Origin: Acidimicrobiales bacterium
GTDB lineage: Bacteria; Actinomycetota; Acidimicrobiia; Acidimicrobiales; Poriferisodalaceae
NCBI GenBank assembly: GCA_009843525.1
Contig: VYDH01000015.1
Coordinates: 1-64,000 of the forward strand
Direction: 5' to 3'
Length of the DNA: 64,000 nt
Made by a program: the position numbers and the translations under genes. The notes beneath the pieces were generated by a model. That model saw nothing but the letters and a program-made list of their open reading frames with translations. It was not told the origin of the DNA and did not search any database. Shown one piece after another: positions 40,635 through 50,175 of this stretch; position 1 is the stretch's first letter, and every line of letters begins with the position of its first letter.

Positions 40635-43382
40635 CTATGGCTCGGCGTTGATGTAGCCGTCTACCCGCCAGACGATCGTGTCGTCGTCGCTGCCGACGTC
40701 GTTCACGCCGATGGTGGCCACGAAACCGCCGGCGCCGTAGCCGTCGTCGGCCAGGCCGGCCACGGCGGCCCCGGCAGCAAGGCCGGACGGCTCAGCCGGC
40801 CGGGATCCGTACAGCGAGCGCAGCCACGACCCCGACCGCAGGGCGCTCATGCCCCGCAGCTCCCAGCGGTTGTCGACGAAGCGGGCCTCGCCCTCGGCGA
40901 TGCCCGACACCGTGCCTGCCGAGGTCTCCAGCGACCACAGTGCACTGAACACGTCGGGAGCTCCCGCACCGAATCCCCGCACGATCTCCACCGACACGAA
41001 CGCCTCGCGCACCTGCTGGCGCCGCGGCGGCAGCTGTGCGAACACCCCGGGGTCACGGCTGCGGAACGCCAGCCTGGTGGTGCCGCCGGTGGGCGGGTGC
41101 TCGCCGCTGGGCACCCCGCTCGACACCGGCTCGGCCGCCTCCACCACATCGGTCAGCCGGAACTGCCGGTTGGCATTGGCCGCCACGGCCACCGCCCGTG
41201 ACGTGCGCCCGTAGGGGCCGGCGGCCCGGACGTAGTTGGGATCGGCCTCGGACAGCTCCACTGCGACGCATCCCGGGCTTGCCGGCCTGGGCCTGCGCCG
41301 CACGCCATCCGCGTCGCCCGTGTACCAGCCCAAGGCGGTCAGGTCGACCTCGAGCACGGGAGACCGGTCGGGCGAGGTCTCGACCACCAGCCAGCGAGCA
41401 TCGTCATAGGTGCCGCGGGGGAAGCACAGCCAGTCCTGGCCCGAGCTGAGCGAACTGCTGGCGGGGCCGGTGATGGCCCCGTCGGCGTTGGCCCGGTGGA
41501 ACACGGTGCCGTCGAACCTGAGCTTGCTGGCGAACACGCCCAGGCCTCGCTTGGCAGAGGGTGCCTTCTCGATGCGGTCCGGATCGCTGTGATGGGGCGC
41601 ATAGGCCCCCACCAGCACCGGCACCTCGGGCTCGGCGTCGGGTGCCAAGCGTCCGCTCACCAGTGCCGACGCCTGCGCCAGCACGTCGGCGGTGATGACG
41701 GCCTCGCCGCCGAAGGCCAGCACCATGCCGGGAGCGAAGCAGCGCCCGGAGTTCACCGCGGCGGCGTATGCCCCGCCGTCGTCGGCACCCGAGCCATCGG
41801 TCTCGATGCCGCCGACCGCCTGCGAGCACAGCCGGCCCGGCACGAAGGAATCGCGCAGGAACTTCTCCACCGATGCCGGCAATTCGGCAGCGCCCGCAGG
41901 CACCAGCAGCATGGGCACCGCCGCATGGGCGGGCCTGGGCACCGCCGTGGAGTGGGCGGCTGATGCCGGCCGCCGTGCCAGCGCCAACAGACCCGGCTCG
42001 GCCGCATCGAGCGGGCCCACCAGGCGCTCGGTGGCATAGGGGACGGTGGCCGGCGACGGGGCCGTGGCCGCACCGCAGAATGCACCGGCGCCCAGCGCAT
42101 CGGGCCAGCCCTGGGCGCGCTGGCTCTCGTCGCTCAATCCGGCCAGGCACACCGACGACCGGGCGAAGTGATCGCCCGTGCGGGTGGGCCACCAGCCGCC
42201 GAAGATCTTGGCCATCTCCACGCTGGTCTCGTACCGGTCGGCGCCCGCAACGCGGCGCATCTCGGCCCCGGCGATCTGCGCGGCCAGGTTTGCCACCGCC
42301 TCGGGCACCTGCGAGGTGTCGCCCAGCACAATCAGGTTCTCGACATCCAGCAGGCTCAGCGCCACGGCGGTCTCTTCGGGCAGCTCCTCGCTGCCGTCGT
42401 GCAGCAGCACCGGCACCTGCCAGAAACTGGTCCACCAGCCGGCTGCCAGTGCATCGAGCGACGTGGCGAGCACGACGCTGCGGCCCAGCAGCTCGCACTT
42501 GCTGGCCCGCTCGCGCCACTCCACCACCGAGTTGGCGTAGAAGGCCGGCACGGCGCTGCCGTCGGATGCCGAAGCGTCTTTGCACCTGGCGGTGCTGCGG
42601 GGTATCGACCGAGTGCCCAGCGACTGCGCCACAGCCGCCGCGGTGCCGTAGCGGGTCTCGCCGCTCACCCGGAACACCTCGCCGTAGCCGATCGAGACAA
42701 GCTCCTGCTCGATCTCGACGGGAACCGCAGCGGGCCCGCCCACGATGATGGCCTGGCGGGCGGCGTTGCAGCCGCCGGTGCGCAGGTCTTGAGCGGCGAG
42801 GCGGGCGGCGTGATTCAGCGCATCGGCGCCGTCACGGGTGGACTCGGTCAGCAGGATGGGCGCGGCGAACGTGTCGACCCGGGCGAAGCCGCCGATGGGG
42901 TCGAACAGGGGGTCGCTGGCGGCCACGCGTCGCAGGTACGGCTCGCTGGAGCCCCCGGTGGAGTCCGACAGCGAGGCAGCGGTGACCGCATCGGCGGGCA
43001 CGTCGGAGGCCACCACGATGACGGACCGCGGGCACATCTCGAGCCCCCACCAGCCATCGGACGAACCCAGGCTGCGGCCGCCGCCGGAAGTGGCATCGGC
43101 GGTGTCGAACGGGTAGCCGCCCCTGCCCCGCAGGGTCAGCGACACGGCCAGTGCGGTCTGGTGGCGGTCGGGGCCCCACATGCGCACCGCGTTCGGCCAG
43201 CCCTCCAGCTCGGGCTGGGCCAGGAACGACTGCGGCCATTGCCGCGGCGAGACCGGGCCCTCGCCGTCGGCGGCGCTGCTCTGCCCGCCGGCACCGGGGA
43301 CGGCCAGCAGCGATGCCGCCGTCAAGCCTGCGGCCAGCGCGGCCAACCATCGAGCCCGCTTGGGCGGTCGCTTCAACGTCAC
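40635..43382 (-). CDS. Secreted CWB2 protein with unclassified C-terminal half
   Basis: 915 aa from GTG 43382. After the signal peptide the CWB2 repeats are long and interrupted by inserts (M-W-G-P-D-R-H-Q-T-A, R-V-S-G-E-T-R-Y-G-T, R-V-A-G-A-D-R-Y-E-T-S, with W-W- and Cys-rich insertions), running to about residue 620. The last 300 residues are beta-rich without a recognised family and end in a V-G-S-D-D-D-T-I-V-W-R-V-D-G-Y strand pair. It is the most diverged CWB2 gene here. Its role beyond wall attachment is unknown. Confidence 0.75.
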   Translation of the reverse strand: MTLKRPPKRARWLAALAAGLTAASLLAVPGAGGQSSAADGEGPVSPRQWPQSFLAQPELEGWPNAVRMWGPDRHQTALAVSLTLRGRGGYPFDTADATSGGGRSLGSSDGWWGLEMCPRSVIVVASDVPADAVTAASLSDSTGGSSEPYLRRVAASDPLFDPIGGFARVDTFAAPILLTESTRDGADALNHAARLAAQDLRTGGCNAARQAIIVGGPAAVPVEIEQELVSIGYGEVFRVSGETRYGTAAAVAQSLGTRSIPRSTARCKDASASDGSAVPAFYANSVVEWRERASKCELLGRSVVLATSLDALAAGWWTSFWQVPVLLHDGSEELPEETAVALSLLDVENLIVLGDTSQVPEAVANLAAQIAGAEMRRVAGADRYETSVEMAKIFGGWWPTRTGDHFARSSVCLAGLSDESQRAQGWPDALGAGAFCGAATAPSPATVPYATERLVGPLDAAEPGLLALARRPASAAHSTAVPRPAHAAVPMLLVPAGAAELPASVEKFLRDSFVPGRLCSQAVGGIETDGSGADDGGAYAAAVNSGRCFAPGMVLAFGGEAVITADVLAQASALVSGRLAPDAEPEVPVLVGAYAPHHSDPDRIEKAPSAKRGLGVFASKLRFDGTVFHRANADGAITGPASSSLSSGQDWLCFPRGTYDDARWLVVETSPDRSPVLEVDLTALGWYTGDADGVRRRPRPASPGCVAVELSEADPNYVRAAGPYGRTSRAVAVAANANRQFRLTDVVEAAEPVSSGVPSGEHPPTGGTTRLAFRSRDPGVFAQLPPRRQQVREAFVSVEIVRGFGAGAPDVFSALWSLETSAGTVSGIAEGEARFVDNRWELRGMSALRSGSWLRSLYGSRPAEPSGLAAGAAVAGLADDGYGAGGFVATIGVNDVGSDDDTIVWRVDGYINAEP

Positions 43383-43478
43383 CGCTCGACAGTCTGTCGC
43401 ACAGGTGTCACAGGCTCAGCGCGCTTTGCGGGCTGTGACGGCAGGGTGCTCGGGGCGGTTCGGCGTGATGCGGCGAAC

Positions 43479-45710
43479 CTACTGGCCGATCTGGTCAGTC
43501 GTGGCGGTGCCGAACGGTTCCCAGATGTCGAAGGGCGACGGGCCCCAGCAGATCACGCTGGTGTTGGTGCGCAGGGCGCAGGCGAACGAGCCGCCGGCTG
43601 ACACGGCGGTGTAGAGCCCGCCGGGCACGTTCTCGATGGCGGCATTGCTGGCGACGTTGCTGCCGTCTTCGCTGCCGGTGTTGCTGCCATTGATGTCCCA
43701 GCAGTCGATGAGCTGGGTGGGTCGCAGAGCGCAGGTGAAACCAGAGCCGGCACTCACGCCGACGTACCTGCGAGCGGCGTATTCGTCGGGGACCAGGTTG
43801 CCGGCAGCGTCGCTGCCTCCGGACCGGTTGCCCCAGCATTCGAGTGCGCCCTTCGGCTCGAGGCCGCACGAATGGGTTTCCCCAGCGGCCACGGCCAAGA
43901 AGACGCCGTCGGGAGCGGTGAGCTGACCGGCGCCGGCCTTGCCCCAGCACGTGATGTTGAGGCTGGGTTCGAGCCCGCAGGTGTGGTGCCTGCCAGCCGA
44001 CAGCGCCAGGAACGGCGCCCCGCTGGGAATCAGGAACTCGGCACCCCACTGGTCGCCCCAGCAGTTGACGCTGTTGTCGGCGAATCGGGCGCATGCGTGC
44101 CCCCAGCCGGCGGTGATCTCGGCGAACCGGCCGTCGGGGGTGTACACCTGCCACTGGTCTTTGCTGCCCCAGCAGTCCAGGGTGCTGTCGGACAGCAGGG
44201 CGCACGAGAACGTTCCGCCTGCCGTCACGCTTCGGTAGGTGCCGCTGGGCGATCGTGCCTTGCCGCCGGCAACAGCGCTGCCGACGCCGACACCTGCACC
44301 CCAGCAGGCGATGGTGCCGTTGGCGCGAAGCCCGCAGACGTGGTCGTGACCGACCGAGACCGACACGAAGCCGAGCCTCACCGAGCGATCGGCGACGGGG
44401 ATTCCCTCCAGCGCTCGGCGAGTCGAGCCAGCGAGCGTCGACACGGTGCTGACGGCTGCAGCGGGCGCAATCTGCCCGAGCGCGGGCGCCAGCAGCTCGG
44501 CAAGGCCACTGTGCTGCGCGTCGGCGTCTGCACTGGCGGACGAGTCACCGCCAGCACCGTCAAACGCTCCCGAGCCCACATCGGTGCCGCTGGCGGCGTC
44601 GACCTGGTCGACGATGACGATGTGCGGCGGTTGGTGTTCGAGCAGCAGCGTCTCTGCGACGTCAGCGAGCTGAGCGTCGTGGGTGAGCAAGACCGCGCTA
44701 CGGTCGATCGCCGCCGCCAGCGCGAGTGCGGCGCTGACGTCCTGCGGACGCTCGCTGTGAGCGATGACTGCCACGTCGAAGACGTCAGGAATGTCGACGA
44801 GTCCTGCTGCGTAGATGTCGGCCAGTGCACCCAGTTGCGCAGCCTGTGCCGAGGCAGCAGCGCCGTCGGACCCGTCGAGCCGGGCCGGCGGCGTGCTGGA
44901 TTCGGCGGCCAGCAGCGCACTGGCGACCATCTCGTGGGTGAAGGCCTCCGGCGTGCCTGCGATCACGAGCCGCCCGGGTTGATGGGTGCGCAGGACGCCT
45001 GCGGTGCGGGAGCCGAGCCAGCCGTCGGCGGCGTACAGCATCACGTCGGCCCCGCCCGCGATCACCGCAGCGGCCGCGGTGCCGACGTCTTGCGGCGACC
45101 ACGCATTGGCCAGCACCACGATCGGCCGCTCGGGTTCGCCCGGGTCTCTCTGCGCCGTGGCGCTCGTTGAGGCTCGGGACTGAATTGCATTCCTTGCCAG
45201 CACCAGCTCGGCCGCAAGTGCCGCTGTGTCCACCCGGTCGGCACCGGCGATCCGGTCGATCTCCACATCGTCGACCAACCGACGTACCTCGGCTTCAAGC
45301 TGCGCCGACAGCGCCGCTGTGCCGCCGATCAGCAGCACCCCGGCGGGTCGTTCTTCGCCGACGATCGCGGCGTTGTCAGCGCCCAAGGCGTCCGCCGACT
45401 CGGCAAACACCACGGCGTCGCCGAGCCCCGCGGCCACCAGCGACGACGCCACCGCCGCGTCTACCGCCGATGAGCCACGAACGATCACCAGCACGCTGCG
45501 GGCCGCTGCCTCGTCGGCCGCCGGACTCGTTGTCGCGTCGGTCGCCGCACCACCAGCCCGCGCCGCTGCACCGGTCGCCAGACCCATTGCCTCGTTGGTT
45601 GCGGCACCACCAGCCTGCGCCGTTGCGCCAGCCGGCACCGCCAGAACTGCTGCTAAGGCGAAAGCGACGCCCAAAGCGAGAGCGACAACGCTCAGCGACG
45701 TGCGAAGCAC
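43479..45710 (-). CDS. Secreted CWB2-like protein with seven-blade RCC1-type propeller
   Basis: 743 aa from GTG 45710, 17 bp after the stop of the coiled-coil gene. Longer in-frame starts would run through that gene. The signal peptide L-S-V-V-A-L-A-L-G-V-A-F-A-L-A-A precedes an Ala-rich segment, diverged CWB2 repeats (R-I-A-G-A-D-R-V-D-T) to about residue 420, then seven RCC1-type units. Each unit has the form H-x-C-G/A-L ... C-W-G, so every blade carries a Cys pair. Blade six has C-W-D instead of C-W-G. RCC1 propellers bind proteins or ligands. Its two architectural relatives start at 51936 and 62193. Confidence 0.8.
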   Translation of the reverse strand: MLRTSLSVVALALGVAFALAAVLAVPAGATAQAGGAATNEAMGLATGAAARAGGAATDATTSPAADEAAARSVLVIVRGSSAVDAAVASSLVAAGLGDAVVFAESADALGADNAAIVGEERPAGVLLIGGTAALSAQLEAEVRRLVDDVEIDRIAGADRVDTAALAAELVLARNAIQSRASTSATAQRDPGEPERPIVVLANAWSPQDVGTAAAAVIAGGADVMLYAADGWLGSRTAGVLRTHQPGRLVIAGTPEAFTHEMVASALLAAESSTPPARLDGSDGAAASAQAAQLGALADIYAAGLVDIPDVFDVAVIAHSERPQDVSAALALAAAIDRSAVLLTHDAQLADVAETLLLEHQPPHIVIVDQVDAASGTDVGSGAFDGAGGDSSASADADAQHSGLAELLAPALGQIAPAAAVSTVSTLAGSTRRALEGIPVADRSVRLGFVSVSVGHDHVCGLRANGTIACWGAGVGVGSAVAGGKARSPSGTYRSVTAGGTFSCALLSDSTLDCWGSKDQWQVYTPDGRFAEITAGWGHACARFADNSVNCWGDQWGAEFLIPSGAPFLALSAGRHHTCGLEPSLNITCWGKAGAGQLTAPDGVFLAVAAGETHSCGLEPKGALECWGNRSGGSDAAGNLVPDEYAARRYVGVSAGSGFTCALRPTQLIDCWDINGSNTGSEDGSNVASNAAIENVPGGLYTAVSAGGSFACALRTNTSVICWGPSPFDIWEPFGTATTDQIGQ

Positions 45711-45726
45711 GACATCCGCGAAGGGC

Positions 45727-46263
45727 TCAACCGTCGGGCCGCGGCAGCCCGGCGGCGGTCTCGAGGCGGGCGAGCCGGTCGGTGTGATCGAGCAGCACCG
45801 CGTTGATCTCAGCGAATCCTGCCCGCATCTCGGTTTCCAGCTCGTCCATCTCGGCGCGCAGCCCAGCCTCCAGCTCGTCCATCTCGACGCGCAGCCCAGC
45901 CTCCAGCTCGTCCATCTCGACGCGCAGCCCAGTTCCGAGAGAGTCGATGCGGTCGCTGAGCGAGTTGATGCGGTCACCTTGGCCGTCGATGCGGTCGCTG
46001 AGCGAGTCGAACTGCCACATCATCAATCCGATGAGCGCACCCAGCAGCACTGTCACCAGCCCGCCGAACAGGCCGATCACAGCGTTCTGCGACAGCTCCC
46101 GCCGCTTCGTTGCCTGCTCGCCGGCGCCGCTGGAGACGTCCGCGACCGCTTCCGGGGAGGGCTCGGTGAGCGCCGTCGTGCCAGAAGCCGGAGAGCCGTC
46201 TGCGGGGTCATGTTGCTCGGCCTGTGGCGTCATGGCGGCGGTCGTCTCGACTGGAGAGGTCAT
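45727..46263 (-). CDS. Single-pass membrane protein with repeated coiled coil
   Basis: 178 aa from ATG 46263. A Pro/Ala/Thr/Glu-rich N-terminus is followed by one hydrophobic segment (A-V-I-G-L-F-G-G-L-V-T-V-L-L-G-A-L). A predicted coiled coil follows, with D-S-L-S-D-R-I-D repeats and three tandem 11-residue E-M-D-E-L-E-A-G-L-R units. It resembles small DUF-type coiled-coil membrane proteins; I assign no function. It is followed after 17 bp by the CWB2/RCC1 gene and is probably in the same operon. Confidence 0.75.
   Translation of the reverse strand: MTSPVETTAAMTPQAEQHDPADGSPASGTTALTEPSPEAVADVSSGAGEQATKRRELSQNAVIGLFGGLVTVLLGALIGLMMWQFDSLSDRIDGQGDRINSLSDRIDSLGTGLRVEMDELEAGLRVEMDELEAGLRAEMDELETEMRAGFAEINAVLLDHTDRLARLETAAGLPRPDG
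45838..45936 (-). repeat. Three tandem 33-bp units encoding 11-residue coiled-coil repeats
   Basis: The units are 45838-45870, 45871-45903 and 45904-45936. They are nearly identical at DNA level: one base differs between the first two, and only the last few bases of the third differ. This indicates recent in-frame duplication. Confidence 0.9.
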
Positions 46264-46474
46264 CGAGCCTCGCTGTTCGTCGCGGCGCTCAATAGCGCAC
46301 GATCGGTTCCTGATAGGTCGCCGCACATGCCGGGCAACGAGGCTGGACTCAACGTAGCCGACCGCCGCGACGCACACGAACTGATTTTCCGGACGCCGAT
46401 CAGGTGCGACACCTCGAGCCGCTCGAATTCACCGTCATCGGTCGGCATGGCTGCCAGCAGCCGGCAGCGAATCG

Positions 46475-49450
46475 CTACTCGGGAGCTTGGACGCTGCTGC
46501 TGCGGGTGATCCGCACCTTGGAGCCGTAGTTGAAGTCGTTGTCGGTCGTGCCGTCCGAGTGGTTGTCGCCGTAGCCGTCAACAACCGACCGGCCGCCGGT
46601 GTCGGTGCGCTGCACCCCGTCAGCCGACCCCTCACCGTCCACCGGGTCGCCGTCGGCGTCGGTGTCGAAGCCGTCAGGAATCTCGACGATGTCCCGCGGC
46701 TGCGGCAGCGCCACTGCATGGCCCGTCTCCACCTTGAACTCTGCGTAGTTCCTCGGACCGTCCCCGCTCACCTTGACGAACAGCGCCAGCGGCGCCCCTT
46801 GTGTGACGCCGTCGGAGTTGAACTCGCCGAGGATCGCACGCAGGTCGTCCAGATCGGTCTCGCTGTTGTCGCTCTGGAGGGGTACCGCCGCCTGGTACCG
46901 GGCCAAGGTGTCGTCGAGCAGGGCCGCCAGCAGTCGAGCCGCCTGGTCGGCGTTCATGTTCTCGATCCAGCCGTTGAAGTTCACACGGAAGCCGGCCTTG
47001 GTGATGCCGCCGGTGAACGCCGACGAGTCATCGCCGTCGGCGCCCGCCTCGTCACCAGTGGCCGGCAGCAATTGGTGCTGGATCTTCGGGTTCGCCAGCT
47101 TGCAGGTATCGGTGCTGTTGAGATACTGGTTGTCGACGAGCACGTTGAACAGGCTGCTCACCACCGGATCCGCCTCGAGAGCCGCCCTCACATCCGAGAA
47201 TCTCGGCTCGCCGTTGACGATGCGGATGAAGATCTGGCGGGCCTCGGCGCTGGCGAATACTGCGACGTCGGGGTTCTTGCTGCCGTCCCACGAGCTGGCC
47301 CGATCGGCCCGAACGGTCCACAGATTGCCGAAGGCACCACCCGCGGCGCCGTCCGCCTTGGCCTGCAGCCACATCGCCGGGTTCGGCGGATTGTCCGAGG
47401 CGCTGGGCGACGGAATGCTCGGATCCACAAAGCGCAGCTCAGGAGGCGTCTCCAGTGCATGTGCCGATGGGATGAGCGCCCTCGCCTGCGCCGTGTGGTT
47501 CAGGTCGCTCATCAGCACGCTGCTCACCCGCAGCTTGCTCACCGCGTGCACCGCCGTAGCAGTGGTCACCTGGCTCTCATTGCCAGCAGCGTCCACGATG
47601 GCGCCGCGATTGGCCCGAAAGCGGTCATTGGCGCTGACGATGCCCTCGTTGACGTTCGGGGTAGCAGCGTCGTCCTGGAGGGAGAAGCGGAACATGGCGA
47701 CAGTGCGCTGGGAGCCGGGAGTGTCGAAGTCGATGCCCCTGGCGTCGAGCTCGAACAGGTTTGCCGTACCGGAAGCGGATGTCTGCTCGAAGAGCGGCTC
47801 ACCGTCGGCACCGGTCAAGTCCTCGGCAAGCAACGCCGCTTCCTGCAGGGCCATGTCGTCGGAGACTAGGCCCCACACGTAGTCGTAGCCGACGATGGCG
47901 ATGATGCGAATCGACGGTCGCTGGCGGTCGACCGGGTCGGCGGGCACGGTGGCCGAGGTGGGCTGCACCCGACGACGGTCGCCCCCATCGCCGACCAGGA
48001 CGGCTCCGGCAACGATCGACACGGTGTCACCGGCTTTCAGGGTGCGTTCCAGCGTCACGGTGACCGTGTCGGGAGCGCACGGTGCGTTGAGCCCGGGGGC
48101 GTCCGTGGCGATGTCTGCGGGCACGCCGTTGATCTGCAGGATGTCTTCCAGCTTGTTGCGGAGATTGGCGTTCTCGGCTCGGGAGATGTCGTCGCTGAAG
48201 TGCAGGTGGATCGTGTCTTGCCCGCGTGCGTCTGCCAGGCCGGCATCTGCCTTGTCGGCCAATGCGCTGAGGGTGACGGTCAACGCCTCGGCTGAGCCGG
48301 CCGCAGCGACGGCGGTCGCCATCACCGAGTCGCTCACTGCCGCTGTGCCGCCCACGGCCAAGATCCGCAGGTGGATCTTGTTGCCAGCCGAGTCCTCCTC
48401 GGCAGTCGCAGCCAGGTGGTCGCGCACTGACAGCGGCAAGGTGCCGCCTACGGCGAGGATCGGAATCAGCCCGCCGCCGAGCTGATCGGTGTCGTCAGCC
48501 AGCACCGGAGCAGCCGAGATGCCGTCGGCCAGGCGCTCACGGTTCACCAGCGCCACGGTGTCCGCAGACACCGGCGACAGGTCATCGGCGCAGGCGCCGC
48601 CGATGGTCTCGGCGACGGCGACCGACGTGGCTGCCGCTGAGTCGCCGCCGATGCGCTCGACCGTGTCCACGCCGGCATCGCGAATCGCCTGCGCGACACC
48701 TGCAGACACACTGCTCTCGCCGCCCACGATCACGACGTGCTCGATGTCCTCGGCGTCGATGTAGCTGAGCACGGCATGCGCCAGCTCGTCGCCGGCGGTC
48801 AGCAGCACCGGCAGCTCGAGCCGGTTCGCCACCGGCCCGATCGCCACGGCATCGAACAGCGACTCGTCGGCACCGTTGGCCACGATCGCCGAGTTCTCAT
48901 TGGTGCCGCACCACGACTCGCCCGCCAGGTGCGACGCAATCGCCGCGGAGGTGTCGTAACGGGTGTCACCGCCGATGCGCTCCACCGAGCTCACACCCGC
49001 CAGCGCCTCAAGCTCGTCGATCACACCGTCACTGACCGCTGCGGGGCCGCCGAGCACGTAGATGTTGCCGATGCCGTAGTCGTCCAGGAAGTCGGCCACG
49101 CCGCGATGCAGGTGATCAGGGCGAGTCAACAGCACCGGAGCGTCCAAGAACCCGGCGAGACCGGCGGCCGACACGGCGTCCACCAGCGACTCGCCCGACG
49201 CGATGAACGCATTGGAGACCGAGCCGATGCCGCCGCGGTCGTCGGCAAACCGCTCCGCAAGCTTCAGTGCTGTCTGGTAGCGATCGCTGCCGGCGAACTC
49301 ACGCTCGCCGTCGGGGGCGAGGTACTCGCCGGAGGTGTTCGCAGCTTGGGCCGGGGTGCCCGCGACAACAGCAAGAACCGTCGCAGCGAGCATCCCCGCG
49401 AGCGCCGCTGCAAGCGCACGCCGGCGTCGAGGATGAGATGCGCGAGACAC
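46475..49450 (-). CDS. Secreted CWB2 surface protein, N-Y-G-S-K family
   Basis: 991 aa from GTG 49450, which starts a basic leader and signal peptide (H-P-R-R-R-R-A-L-A-A-A-L-A-G-M-L-A). A TTG at 49534 is in frame but adds a non-signal leader. CWB2 repeats run to about residue 390 (F-A-G-S-D-R-Y-Q-T-A, R-I-G-G-D-T-R-Y, R-I-G-G-D-S). A beta-rich body has R-I-V-N-G-E-P-R-F and S-L-F-N-V-L-V-D-N. It ends in a D-x-D-x-D-G-rich stretch and D-F-N-Y-G-S-K-V-R-I. It is clearly paralogous to the genes starting at 52643 and 58874 and the one at the right window edge. Confidence 0.83.
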   Translation of the reverse strand: MSRASHPRRRRALAAALAGMLAATVLAVVAGTPAQAANTSGEYLAPDGEREFAGSDRYQTALKLAERFADDRGGIGSVSNAFIASGESLVDAVSAAGLAGFLDAPVLLTRPDHLHRGVADFLDDYGIGNIYVLGGPAAVSDGVIDELEALAGVSSVERIGGDTRYDTSAAIASHLAGESWCGTNENSAIVANGADESLFDAVAIGPVANRLELPVLLTAGDELAHAVLSYIDAEDIEHVVIVGGESSVSAGVAQAIRDAGVDTVERIGGDSAAATSVAVAETIGGACADDLSPVSADTVALVNRERLADGISAAPVLADDTDQLGGGLIPILAVGGTLPLSVRDHLAATAEEDSAGNKIHLRILAVGGTAAVSDSVMATAVAAAGSAEALTVTLSALADKADAGLADARGQDTIHLHFSDDISRAENANLRNKLEDILQINGVPADIATDAPGLNAPCAPDTVTVTLERTLKAGDTVSIVAGAVLVGDGGDRRRVQPTSATVPADPVDRQRPSIRIIAIVGYDYVWGLVSDDMALQEAALLAEDLTGADGEPLFEQTSASGTANLFELDARGIDFDTPGSQRTVAMFRFSLQDDAATPNVNEGIVSANDRFRANRGAIVDAAGNESQVTTATAVHAVSKLRVSSVLMSDLNHTAQARALIPSAHALETPPELRFVDPSIPSPSASDNPPNPAMWLQAKADGAAGGAFGNLWTVRADRASSWDGSKNPDVAVFASAEARQIFIRIVNGEPRFSDVRAALEADPVVSSLFNVLVDNQYLNSTDTCKLANPKIQHQLLPATGDEAGADGDDSSAFTGGITKAGFRVNFNGWIENMNADQAARLLAALLDDTLARYQAAVPLQSDNSETDLDDLRAILGEFNSDGVTQGAPLALFVKVSGDGPRNYAEFKVETGHAVALPQPRDIVEIPDGFDTDADGDPVDGEGSADGVQRTDTGGRSVVDGYGDNHSDGTTDNDFNYGSKVRITRSSSVQAPE

Positions 49451-49527
49451 AGATCGGGGCTTTCGGCTCGGAATCGATGGGTCGCTGCCGCCGTGCTGCG
49501 GCAGCGGCAAGACTCCCAGCCTCTCAT

Positions 49528-49541
49528 ATAACAACCGTTAT
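49528..49541. promoter_or_regulatory. Palindrome ATAAC-AACC-GTTAT upstream of CWB2 gene
   Basis: Perfect 5-bp arms around a 4-bp centre lie 78 bp upstream of the chosen GTG at 49450. On the coding strand an ATG follows directly after the palindrome, but it is out of frame with the CWB2 protein. Same core as 38196-38207. Confidence 0.5.
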
Positions 49542-49571
49542 CAGTGCGGCTTGCGGCTGGCCGACACGGCA

Positions 49572-50003
49572 TCAGGTACTCCGCGAGCCGCCGATCGGGT
49601 CTACGACGACGTGGGTATTCGAGAGCTTCTCCCACAGGGTCTGGTTTCGGCGATCCCAGAAGGGCATGAATGCCAGAACGCCCACAGTGAGGATGAACGC
49701 AAATGTGGTGATCAAGTCTCCGACGAGGCCGCGCACAAAGAACATCCGGACGAACCCGACCGGCTCGAGTGTTGCGTCGTCGATCACTCGCAGCCCCAGC
49801 AGCGACTTGGCAGGGGTTTGTCCCCGCCGCACGATGATCAGCGCCCAGATGACCCAGCCGATGCCCAAGGTGACAACGACCAAGAAGTTCTCCAGCACCA
49901 TGGCCCCAAGTCGCAGCCACGGACTGGCGTACTCGACGTCTCCAGGCAGCAGCCGCTCACCCGGGATCTCTGTAGGAGGGTCGGCTGGGCTTGGCTTGGA
50001 CAT
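49572..50003 (-). CDS. RDD-family membrane protein
   Basis: 143 aa from ATG 50003. Y-A-S-P-W-L-R-L-G-A precedes hydrophobic segments, with G-Q-T-P-A-K-S-L-L-G-L-R-V-I-D between them, as in RDD proteins (small, function mostly unknown, some ion transport). Its 5' end lies in a 63-bp segment (49989-50051) repeated at 52011-52072. Its stop falls in a 15-bp sequence (49570-49584) that also occurs in the gene at 52079. The C-terminal residues may therefore come from a past rearrangement. It lies between two CWB2 genes on the same strand. Confidence 0.75.
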   Translation of the reverse strand: MSKPSPADPPTEIPGERLLPGDVEYASPWLRLGAMVLENFLVVVTLGIGWVIWALIIVRRGQTPAKSLLGLRVIDDATLEPVGFVRMFFVRGLVGDLITTFAFILTVGVLAFMPFWDRRNQTLWEKLSNTHVVVDPIGGSRST

Positions 50004-50051
50004 AGCTAGATCCTCGCCGGAAATCTGCACCGCTGCAGACCTTCGCAGGCG
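49989..50051. repeat. Dispersed 62-63 bp repeat, copy 1
   Basis: It matches 52011-52072 with about a dozen differences and one indel, sharing blocks such as GCTTGGCTTGGAC, GATCCTCG and GCTGCAGA. The minus-strand reading of both encodes M/T-S-K-P-S. Copy 1 contains the start of the RDD gene; copy 2 has no gene. Confidence 0.65.
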
Positions 50052-50175
50052 CCCGCAGCCAGCGCCACGTCAAGCGACCCGCCCGTCAGGCCGCGGTGGG
50101 TGCGTAGTGGCGCAGACTCGAGGAGCCCGTGGCGCTTGCTGGCAATGTCGCCGGCCACCTCCGGCCCCGAGGCCG

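Noticed and set aside
45838-45936. CRISPR-like repeat array
   Set aside because: The three 33-bp units are contiguous without spacers and keep a coding frame.
45711-45977. Longer start for the CWB2/RCC1 gene at 45977
   Set aside because: It would overlap the coiled-coil gene in another frame with a repeated W-T-S-W-R-L-G-C product; GTG 45710 gives a normal signal peptide.
49451-49534. TTG start at 49534 for the CWB2 gene
   Set aside because: It adds 28 residues with no signal character before the basic leader; GTG 49450 fits the paralogues better.
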